A program made the position numbers and the translations under genes. Below are positions 56,021 to 64,000 of a DNA stretch of 64,000 nt, piece after piece (the first letter of the stretch is position 1; each line of letters opens with the position of its first letter). Below the pieces are notes generated by a model. That model had not been told where the DNA came from and did no database searches. It saw only the letters and a program-made list of their open reading frames with translations. The DNA is from Apiosordaria backusii (taxonomy: Eukaryota > Ascomycota > Sordariomycetes > Sordariales > Lasiosphaeriaceae): NCBI GenBank assembly GCA_030549205.1, contig JAUKTV010000012.1, forward strand, positions 806,001 to 870,000. The letters are read 5' to 3'.

Positions 56021-57520
56021 TATATACTAGTTAAGTTTAAAACTAATAATAAGGACTTAGAAATTTACTTTAACCCTAATATAAGCAAAACCATTATTAA
56101 GTAAAATTTCCTTAATATACTTAAGCATACTATTAAAAAGTAAAGAAGTAAGGTTAAGGGTATTAATAGTAAGTTACTTTAGTTTAATAAGTAGGTAAAG
56201 TTCTCTTTCTATCTTCTAAAATATAATCTTTAAGGAAATCTAACTTTAATAAAGTTTATTAAAAGCAGTTAGGTTATTAAAGACTTTATACTTAACTTTC
56301 TATTTAGTAATAACTTTATAGTCCTATATAGTATAAAAATCGACTATAGTAATTAAAAGATTTACTTATATTTAGTAAAGTATTATATTAAGTTTACCGT
56401 TTATATAACTTCTAAGCTTTACTATAGGAAAGTAAAGATAATATAGAAAATCACTTTTATATTTAATTAGGAAGCCTTTATTTTTATCGAATATAAACCT
56501 CTTTCTATAGATTGTACTTTTAGTTTCGATTTAAAGTACTCTACTACTATATCTTCCCTTATTAATACTTATATACTTAAAGTAGTCTTTATTAAAAATA
56601 ATACTAAAGGTATTTTTACTATTTCTAAATATTGTAAAGTCGGAGCTATTAAGGAATATTAAAATAGTAGATACTTTATTATATTTTAAAATAAAGGCCT
56701 TAAAGCTTTAACTGTTAATACTGGTATTATTAGAACTGCTTTAACTACTGTAAAGGAAGGATTATTACTGGTAACTACCTTTACAGCTATTATAAATATT
56801 ACCAGTTTTAATATAATATAGTTTATAATCTTACTATAAGGTCCTTTAATTATAAATGCCTAATTTCTGATTACTTTAGTAATTAAAGAAGTTCTTTACG
56901 AATTATTTACTAAAAAAGTAATTAATACTTTAACGCCTATTAAGTTATCTATACTGTTTAATAACTTAATCTTTAAAATTACTTAGAAAATACCAACTAT
57001 TATACTTACTTAGGATCTTTTTAAAGTTAATATCATCCCTTAAACCTTAATTCTAGCTTTTAATCCAGACTTAGCCTTTTAAGCTATATAGTCTAAATAA
57101 GTAAAAGAACTTAAACTTAATAATACCTCTTTAACTATCCTTAAAAAGATCTTTAATTTAAAAATTAAGATAAATAAAAAGTATATTAAGATTATTATTA
57201 AAGAAGGAGTATATATATATACTATTAATAAAGATTTTACTGTAAAGATTATTAAAGTAATTAAAGAAAAGCCTACTCTATAAGTAAATAAAGGTTTAAT
57301 CGATATATTAAAGGAGGATATAATATAAATACCTTTAGTTAAAGGATAGTAGACTTAGTACTAAGTAAAGGCTCGATCCTTTCTATTAAGTAAAAAAGAT
57401 AGGGAGGTCTTTAATAATATCTATAGTTGCCTATATAATTAAGATCGAATGGTTTTTTCTATAAAGTCTATGCCTTTTATATATTTAGTCTTTATTATTT
57501 AGAGAATACTATATAATATT

Positions 57521-57856
57521 ATAAAAAGCAAAGTGGTAATTGATTTCTATGTTTTAAACTAAATCTCTATCCTTAACAATTATCTTTTCCTTTTATAATT
57601 AGATATTATAGTAGCTATAAAAGGAAAGAAATTCATTTCGGTAATTAATACTACTTTATTTTTCTACTAATTTAGTATATACTTACCGTACTAAAACCGG
57701 TTAATACTAATCAGTCTAAAAGATATAGAGGAACTTAGGATAGCGCTAATAGGGTATCGAAATACCCTAATATATATATAGAGGTTTATAGACATACTAT
57801 TAAAAAAGTACGACCACTACTATAAAGCCTTTATTAATAATATCGTAGTTTTCTCT
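57521..57856 (+). pseudogene. Reverse transcriptase core remnant
   Basis: Shows VVIDFYVLN, the NYLFLL region, AIKGKKFISVINTTLFFY, a GYRNTLIYI stretch and AFINNIVVFS. The last corresponds to the family's AFIDDIVxFS catalytic box with both Asp codons GAT changed to AAT, plus stops in place of Gln and Arg/Trp codons. Confidence 0.88.
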
Positions 57857-59086
57857 AACTTAGTTAAAGATTATATTAAGTATTTATATATAGTTTTCAA
57901 ACTCTTCTTTAATAAAAATATCGTACTTTTATTAGTTAAATTATAATTAAGATATCCTAATGTCGAGCTTTTTAGCTTTTATATTAATATCTTAAGCCTT
58001 ACTAACACCTATAATAGAATTGCCGCTTTCTACTAACTGACATTTTTAAAAAACCTTAAAGCTTTTAAGTAATATATTAAAGGATTAGGATTTTTAAAGT
58101 ATTTAATTCTATATTATATTAAATTAATTAAACCTTTATAATAGTAAAAAGTTAAACTGCTAACTATAGAACGTAAGTCTAGTTAAATTATACTAAATAA
58201 CCTATAAAAATAAGCTGGTTATTACTTTCGGTTTACATTTAAACCTATTTAAACTAAACTTAAGTCTTTTTATATTATTTAAAAGGCTATATATAACGAT
58301 CTTACTATACTTTACCATTTTAATGCCGATTGACTTTTATTTATATAGATCGATAGGTCAATTAAGTAAGGATTTAGTATTATAATGTTTTACCTTAAGA
58401 AAGGTTACGTTTAGTAGCTAAGTAAGAATATCTTAACTAATTAGGTTAAACTAGTTATATTTTTAAATCGTTATTTAATTAAAGAAAAGGTTAATTATAG
58501 TCTATTTAAATTAAAAGTGGTATACTTAGTCTAAGAAGTAAAGAAGTTATATACTATAATTTATTTAGTATACTATTTAATTATTATTTTAACAGATTAT
58601 TCCTTTACTAAAGGGATTTATAAAAAGTCAAATCTAAATACTATATCTATAGATTAAGCCAATAAAAGATTGATTAATACATTAATATATTTAAATTAGT
58701 ACAATCTTAATATCTTTTATTTATTAAGAAAGAAGAACTTAATACTAAATGCCTTAAGTAGGTTAGCGGCTTTATAGGATAAGCTAAAGAAGGAGAAAGG
58801 GGAGGTCGTTTTAAATAATGTTTAGTTTATATACTTAAAAGTTAAAATAGAAAACTTATTAAAGAAAAGATTTATCGAAAGGTATTAGTAGGATATAAAG
58901 TATAAGGCTATTATCGAAGATCTAAGTAAGTTAAGTAAGAAGAATATAGCCAGTAAGGTCGTTAGTACCCTTTTATATATTAAGTATCTATTTACCCTAT
59001 ATAACGATTTACTTTATAATATTTAAATAGACGGTATAAGATCTTTATACATTTCTTATAATATAATTAAGAAAGTCTTAAGCTAA

Positions 59087-59500
59087 GCCTATAATAATAA
59101 GCATTACTTTAGTTAAAAAAAGATATTATATAACCTATAAGGTCTTACTATAGTAAATAAAACCTAGAATGTTAAGAAATACATACAATACTGCCTAATA
59201 TATCAACTTAATGCTATAGACTAAAAAGTACCTATTAGCAACTATTAACTAATCCGACTTAGCGATAATTTACTAATATAAACTATTACCATCGACTTTA
59301 TTATTAAAATGCTTAAAGTGTCTTTAATAGGATTTAGATTTAAACTTAAAGGACATTAATCCTTTAATTTACTACTAATAGTATTATATAAAGCTATAAA
59401 AAGGTCTTTCCTTATTCTAGTTTATTTAATGTATACTACTAAGAAAGTTAGTTCAGTCCTTATAAGGTCTTTAATAAAAAGTAACTAAGAAGTATCTTTT
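59087..59500 (+). pseudogene. Integrase zinc-binding and core remnant
   Basis: Begins AYNNKHYF with the second zinc His retained and the Cys pair region YCLIYQLNAID (one Cys changed to Tyr). It continues to TITIDFII, where the first catalytic Asp (59294) survives. Confidence 0.82.
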
Positions 59501-60232
59501 GGAATTATCTCTAATTAAGATTGTAAGTTTATATTTAATATTTAATAAGGTATATAGTATATTTTAAGTATAAAACTCTTTATAACTATAGCCTACTATC
59601 TATAAGGTAATAGAATAGCTAAATAAAAGAATTAAACTGTAAAAATCGCCATTTACTTCTTTTATTTTAAAAACCTAAGTAAATTTTAAATAAAAATAGT
59701 AAATAAACTTTAATAGAAGCTTAATAATTTATATTTAAATCTTATTAATGCCTTACCTTACGACCTTTTATATAGATTTAAATTAGCTAAGCCTTTAACT
59801 GTCTTAACGCTAGTTAAGACCGATCCTACTAGTATTCCGGTAATAAAGGACTATATTTAAAAAGACATATAATTGGCTATAGACTTTACTACTGCTAATA
59901 CTAAAAGACAATATAATAAATACTACCGACTAATCGACTTTAAGGTAAGTAATAAGGTATATTTTAAGCTTTATTATAGATACTACCTTTCTAAATACCT
60001 TTATCGAAAGTAGTTATAATAGAGGTTAGGACCTTTTAAGATTATTAAAAAAGTAGGCTGTTTAGTATATAAATTGGAGCTTTCTAATACTATAAAAATT
60101 TACCCTATAGTATTAATTGTATAGTTATTAATTACTTTTAAAGGAGATGACCTATTTGATTATAATAAACTACTGCCCGGCCCTATTAAAAAGAGTTAGT
60201 CTAATAACTCCGATAATAATAGACTATAGTAT

Positions 60233-60379
60233 AAAGTCGAATGTATTATTAAGTATAATAAAAAACCAAATAGCATTTTTAAGTATTTAATTAAATAGAA
60301 AGGATAGGGCAATTACTTTAATAAATAGAAATTAAGTAAGGAACTTTACTACTTTTAACAATTAATTTAAAAATATTGG
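60233..60379 (+). pseudogene. Chromodomain remnant at pol C-terminus
   Basis: KVECIIKYNKKPNSIFKYLIK, then stop-K-G-stop-G, then NYFNK, ending KYW. It matches the chromodomain pattern (V-E-x-I-L, YLIKWKGY, LI..YW), with Trp codons TGG turned into TAG. This marks the element as a chromovirus. Confidence 0.85.
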
Positions 60380-60702
60380 GACCGATAGAAAAAAGCGCCT
60401 ATTGGTAAATCTAATGGTCCTTATGCTAATATATATAAGAAGATAATATCTATTCTAAAAGCATCTACTATTTCGCCGTAAATGTCTAAACAGTTAGTAA
60501 GCTTAACCTTATCTACAGTTCTTAACATTCTACGATATAAGCCTGGTTATCCCTGTAAGATTATTATTAATAAAAAGGAAGTAAAGGAAGATAGAAAGGA
60601 ACGTATTATTAGAGAAAGAACTTTGCGGCTATGTAAGATCTAGTAAGGAAAACTAAGGCTATTCCTAATAAGGTCGTTAGAGGTTTTTATTACGCCGGCA
60701 TT

Positions 60703-60950
60703 TAATACCTGAAAAGTAGGTCCATAGATAAGATAAGGTTAATAGATTAAATAAGGAGCTTTAATTGATTGTAAAGCTCTACCTTTATCAGCTTGCAAGC
60801 TTAAGCTAGGGGGCTTTCACTTACTCCACTTACCCTACCTTTAGTATAAGTCCCACACCTGCTTAAGTAGGAAGCTTGTAAGCCATAAAGGTCTTCCGAA
60901 TTCATCACCTTTTACTACACTTTTCAGTACCACCCTAATATTGAGTATTA
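60703..60950 (+). repeat. 3' LTR (248 bp)
   Basis: Same length and sequence as the 5' LTR apart from transitions; ends GTATTA, followed by the AAACT duplication. Confidence 0.93.
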
Positions 60951-60955
60951 AAACT
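60951..60955. repeat. 5-bp target duplication AAACT, right of LTR element
   Basis: Matches 52242-52246. Confidence 0.9.
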
Positions 60956-60974
60956 ATATAAAATAACTATAAGG

Positions 60975-61394
60975 CTTTAAAAAATAGTCGGTAGGCCTTT
61001 AAAGATAGTCGGTAGACCTTTAAAAATAGTTAATAGACCTTTAAAGATAGTTAATAGGCTTTTAAAAATAGTCGGTAGATCTTTAAAGATAATCGATAAA
61101 CCTTTAAAGATAGTTAATAGACCTTTAAAGATAGTTAATAAGCCTTTAAAGATAGTCGGTAAACCTTTAAAGATAGTTAGTAGACCTTTAAAGATAGTTA
61201 ATAGGCCTTTAAAGATAGTTAGTAGACTTTTAAAGATAGTCGGTAGACCTTTAAAGATAGTCGATAGACTTTTAAAGATAATTAATAAACCTTTAAAGAT
61301 AGTTAATAGACCTTTAAAGATAGTCAGTAAACCTTTAAAGATAGTTAATAGACTTTTAAAGATAGTTAGTAGACCTTTAAAGATAGTTAATAGA
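60975..61394. repeat. 21-bp tandem array, 20 units, in copy 2
   Basis: Same 21-bp unit as at 10266-10706, one unit shorter and with more TpA-generating transitions (TTAATAG variants). Confidence 0.92.
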
Positions 61395-61734
61395 CTTAAA
61401 ATTAATATAATAAGCCTTTAAATATAATCGGAATATTTATATTAATAAGTTTATATAGTTAAGTAGTTATATAAATAACAGTATTAGTTTTTTTATTTAA
61501 GGTATACTATACTTATATTTATATTTATACCTATACTTATATCTATATTATTACTTTAGTTAGAATTCTTAAGTACTGGAGGTTAATTTATAAGAAAGCT
61601 TTTAAAAGTAGTATAGCCGGTAAGAGTAAATTGTAGTTAATAAAGAAGTTTAAATTTAAAGGCTATATAACCTTAACCCCTATAGGAGGTAATGTGCCTA
61701 TAGTAAAAAGGGTAATACGCACCTAGTAATTCTC

Positions 61735-61742
61735 TTCTACAA
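61735..61742. repeat. Target-site duplication TTCTACAA, right
   Basis: Identical to 51882-51889. Confidence 0.92.
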
Positions 61743-62528
61743 TGGCAAATACCCTACCGGATCAAAAGATTGGCAAGATCTCTTAACGCATGTGAACAGC
61801 AGATATAGGCTACAAAGGTCCCCTCCTTCCCATTGGTTTCTTCCGACTCTTTTTCTGCGCGGTTACGACCTTTGTTTTGGTCAACTCAACATCAAGGATT
61901 GCGATGAAGATCACAGGCCTGGTGCCTGCTCCTTTCACCACAATGGTTCTCATGAATCATCGCTTTTTACCAACCTCGAACTTGATCCCCTGAAACAACC
62001 CAATCCCTCAAGACCTCAAAGCGTCTCTCAGTACACCAGTAACCGAACTTTTGCTGTGTCGTAAAATGTTCCGTTGTCGAGTCCTCTCATGAACATAGAA
62101 CAAAATGGTGTGTCCGTAAGTTTCTCGATCGCAATATCTCGAAGTTTTGTAATAGATGAGGGCAAGGCGGTCAAACCCCTGTAAGTCGAGAGAACAAGAG
62201 AAAGTTGCTAACTGTTGAAGGTCTGAGTGAGTGCAGTTAAGTCCCTATTTGTACTTTTCCAGACGTCTGCCCGAGTTGTGTGGAGGCAAGCCACAACGCC
62301 ACCTGGCCGAGAAACACACAAACACGAAAACCTCAAATTGGAACACTCGAGAGCTACCAGAAAACAGTCCGGAAAACCTTGTGTGGTGGCGCACTTGTCA
62401 TCAAAGACCATTATAAATGGGTGCCCCCCCCACACACAAATTTACGTCCTCTCGCTCCCAAATTTGCACCACGGACATCCAACCGGACATCACCTCTCGA
62501 TCTAATCAACTCCAGACAAACCGCCATC
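61743..62528. other. Intergenic between transposon and small membrane gene
   Basis: Normal composition resumes exactly at the element end. No gene is supported. The right part should hold the promoter and leader of the next gene. Confidence 0.6.
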
Positions 62529-63101
62529 ATGTCAGGCATCTTTACCACGATCATGAACATCCCCACCACAATTGCGGACACAATAGTTGATACTGTCTGT
62601 TCACCTGATTTCATTGGCTGGGCGACAATCATCTTCTCTTGCATATTCTACAAGTTTTACCTCGGCCAGCTCGAGGCTGCCACTCCTGCACCCCGGCCCA
62701 GAAGAAGAGTCCAGGCCCCTCCTGCACCCCAGCCCGACACCGGGCGGAGAGCTCTCCCTCCTCTCTTCCGAGCCCCAACACAATATGTCAAAAGAGCACC
62801 AAACAAGCCATCGCCCTCCGACAACCGTACCAAACTTCGGGTTCCTGATGATCACGAGCTCGAAAAGCGTCTTCGAAAGTTGTTTCCCCTGGTGAGCGAT
62901 AACGATATCCACCGGGCCCTGTCCCACGCCCGTTCCTCTGTCGCGCGGCGTCTCCCCCCGATGCTTTACGATGAATTCAGTCAATTCCTGAACGATTTGG
63001 CAATGGGTCGTCCCATCACAAGTGGGCCCCCGGCCCCGGGACCGCTTGATGGTCGGACTCTGAGACTCATCATCAGTATTCTTGAACGAGAGAATGCGTG
63101 A
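62529..63101 (+). CDS. Small membrane-anchored hypothetical protein
   Basis: Single exon, 190 aa, from the ATG at 62529 (MSGIFTTIMN). The frame stays open 83 codons upstream, but that part lacks protein-like features and the ATG has a good context (CCATCATGTC). One membrane segment lies at about 28-46 (DFIGWATIIFSCIFYKFYLG), followed by a Pro/Arg-rich linker at 50-105. Residues 108-158 are helical: LRKLFPLVSDNDIHRAL vaguely resembles a CUE ubiquitin-binding motif. The C-terminus has LRLIISILEREN. If the CUE-like reading were right, the protein could be an ER or organelle anchor for a ubiquitin-binding domain, but that is speculative. Confidence 0.65.
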   Translation: MSGIFTTIMNIPTTIADTIVDTVCSPDFIGWATIIFSCIFYKFYLGQLEAATPAPRPRRRVQAPPAPQPDTGRRALPPLFRAPTQYVKRAPNKPSPSDNRTKLRVPDDHELEKRLRKLFPLVSDNDIHRALSHARSSVARRLPPMLYDEFSQFLNDLAMGRPITSGPPAPGPLDGRTLRLIISILERENA

Positions 63102-63750
63102 TGGTGACACATGTCCTTATGGAACTCCTCACTACCCGCACCGTGCTGGCCCTGTCTATCCAATATATTCGGCATATCATCAGTGGCTGTATCGTGTATG
63201 TATAGCCCGATTTTCACCTTGCTCGACAGCTTGCTGACAAACCCTTTGCAGATACTTGGATAGAGGCTTTTTGTCAAGTTTGTTGTCTTATTGTATCTTA
63301 CTTTGTGCGTCATTGATTAGACCCTACTCTCGTCCTTGTGATACCTCTCCGCGCGCCATTGATCAGACGCAGTTCCCGTCTTTCTGGGCACCGCAATGCC
63401 CGTCAAGAAAATAACGGATAAGGCTGATCCTGGTACCCGAGATCTTTATCGTAGGGCACAGGGAGGAAGGCAATATGGGTTTTAGTAATGGGGTTTAGGA
63501 TCGGTTTTGCTTAGTTCAAGTCTACCTTCGTCGTGATGGGCTGGGGAGGGTCAAAACAAATCAGGGGCAAAAAAGGGGCTGCCACAGCAACGGTGCCCTA
63601 CTCTTGGCTATTCGTACTCAGCCCTAACCCTCAGTTGATAGCACATCGTGTTACATAGCTCACTGCCGTATATTTAATAAACATGAAAAAAAGATAAAAG
63701 ACACCTGAATCTCGTGTAACGACAGGTAGCCTATATTGATGTCTGGAGAC
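63102..63750. other. Intergenic between small membrane gene and tRNA
   Basis: About 650 bp. No gene is seen; it includes the 3' end of the preceding gene. Confidence 0.6.
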
Positions 63751-63757
63751 AAAAAAA
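63751..63757 (-). terminator. Pol III terminator of tRNA-Lys
   Basis: Seven T on the transcribed orientation (A7 on +), 23 bp beyond the tRNA 3' end; typical RNA polymerase III stop. Confidence 0.7.
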
Positions 63758-63780
63758 GGATCGTCGAAGACGGGAATTGA

Positions 63781-63877
63781 GCCCGACGTGGGGGCTACGT
63801 GGGGGTCGAACCCACAACCTTGAGATTTCGGAGTACTCCTTAAGAGTCTCACGCTCTACCGATTGAGCTAGCCGGGC
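63781..63877 (-). tRNA. tRNA-Lys(CTT) with intron and an 11-bp duplication
   Basis: On the reverse strand: acceptor GCCCGGC, D arm GCTC..GAGC with A box TAGCTCAATCGG, anticodon arm TGAGA-CTCTTAA-TCTCA giving anticodon CTT, a 14-nt intron GGAGTACTCCGAAA right after position 37, and T arm GTGGG-TTCGACC-CCCAC with B box. The matching 3' acceptor strand GTCGGGC pairs at all seven positions (one G-T), but 11 extra bases, GTAGCCCCCAC, lie between the T stem and it. They duplicate the neighbouring CCCCCACGT. Without intron and duplication the body is 72 nt, the normal size. It may be a pseudogene or a variant; promoter boxes and terminator are intact. Confidence 0.85.
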
Positions 63878-64000
63878 AGGCCAACCAAGTGTTTGATATT
63901 TTAGTTTGGCAAACTCTGGATCCATGCCTTGGTCAAATCACAATTATCAGTCGCAAACACTGTTACCCATCGCAAGCAACACATTTTGGCAGAAGGTTAT
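63878..64000. other. Window edge, nothing recognised
   Basis: The 123 bases upstream of the tRNA gene hold no visible feature. Confidence 0.6.

Larger units (their letters stand above)
56021..60379 (+). pseudogene. RIP-inactivated pol (PR-RT-RNaseH-IN-chromodomain)
   Basis: One reading frame with many TAA/TAG stops. A protease-like segment (YFNPNISKTII, from the pattern D-x-G-x-S-K-T) is at about 56033-56130. Reverse transcriptase runs at about 57521-57856 (VVIDFYVLN, then AIKGKKFISVIN, then AFINNIVVFS, where the catalytic DD became NN by G-to-A). RNase H is near 58310 (LYHFNAD). The integrase zinc region is at 59087-59220 (AYNNKHYF, then YCLIYQLNAID) and the integrase core Asp at 59294 (TIDFI). 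The chromodomain ends it at 60379. All begin in the same phase. The catalytic changes and stops leave it non-functional. Confidence 0.9.
52247..60950 (+). mobile_element. Degenerate Ty3/gypsy chromovirus (8704 bp)
   Basis: Full-length LTR retrotransposon: two 248-bp LTRs, a 5-bp target duplication AAACT and an 8.2-kb interior. The pol order, protease, reverse transcriptase, RNase H, integrase, chromodomain, is that of Ty3/gypsy chromoviruses. All recognisable pol segments sit in one reading frame, broken only by stop codons where TGG, CAA or CAG would be expected; no frameshift is evident. The interior is very AT-rich, consistent with RIP. No intact gene remains, so it cannot move by itself. 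The 5' 3 kb of the interior, where gag should be, is not recognisable by eye. Confidence 0.93.
51890..61734. mobile_element. Inverted-repeat DNA transposon, copy 2, split by a retrotransposon
   Basis: It has the same terminal sequences as the element at 9890-11046 and is flanked by a perfect 8-bp duplication, TTCTACAA. Removing the inserted LTR retrotransposon (52247-60950) and one copy of its 5-bp duplication leaves 1136 bp. That residue is collinear with the 1157-bp copy 1; the length difference is explained by one fewer 21-bp array unit. Copy 2 carries more C-to-T and G-to-A changes at CpA/TpG sites than copy 1, so it is the more heavily RIP-mutated of the two. Both copies lie in the same orientation, 42 kb apart. 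Confidence 0.92.

Overview
The window is nuclear DNA from a filamentous ascomycete, most likely a Sordariomycete (Sordariales-like). The evidence is short introns (about 50-500 bp) with GT..AG ends and CTAAC-type branch sites, orthologues of typical Pezizomycotina genes, and transposons mutated almost wholly by transitions toward TpA. That last pattern is the footprint of repeat-induced point mutation (RIP). No bacterial or organellar features are seen.

Layout. 1279-3921 (-): a grainyhead/CP2 transcription factor, the family of Neurospora csp-2. It diverges from a KES1-type oxysterol-binding protein (15093-16766, +) across 11.2 kb without a convincing gene. That gap holds three perfect TGACGTCA sites and a 1.16-kb inverted-repeat transposon. 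15-46 kb is gene-dense: KES1, VPS74/GOLPH3, the nucleolar protein RRP14/SURF6, EXO1, TMA16, a small Cys-rich protein, MAM33/p32, an LCCL-domain membrane protein, NOP9, a membrane-anchored alpha/beta-hydrolase, a haloacid-dehalogenase-type HAD protein, a basic coiled-coil protein, a small gene with an apparent frame break, and a fungal-specific polyQ protein. 46.8-51.9 kb is gene-poor. 51.9-61.7 kb is a nested transposon: a second copy of the inverted-repeat element split by an 8.7-kb Ty3/gypsy chromovirus, all heavily RIP-mutated. The window ends with a small membrane-anchored hypothetical protein and an intron-containing tRNA-Lys(CTT) gene that carries an 11-bp duplication.

Functional links. 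RRP14, NOP9 and TMA16 all belong to ribosome biogenesis. KES1 and VPS74 both act on Golgi PI4P homeostasis and lie side by side in the same orientation. These are probably coincidental neighbours, because eukaryotic genes are transcribed singly. Convergent pairs are VPS74/RRP14, LCCL/NOP9 and hydrolase/HAD. Divergent pairs are csp-2/KES1, EXO1/TMA16 and NOP9/hydrolase.

The main items for a second look are the inverted-repeat element with 8-bp target duplications, an internal 21-bp tandem array and telomere-like termini; the chromovirus with RIP-converted LTR ends; the altered tRNA-Lys; the CRE-site cluster; and an intragenic switch from C-rich to G-rich coding strand in several genes. I see no wholly new multi-gene system. 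Exon boundaries were placed by hand from splice signals and reading phase.
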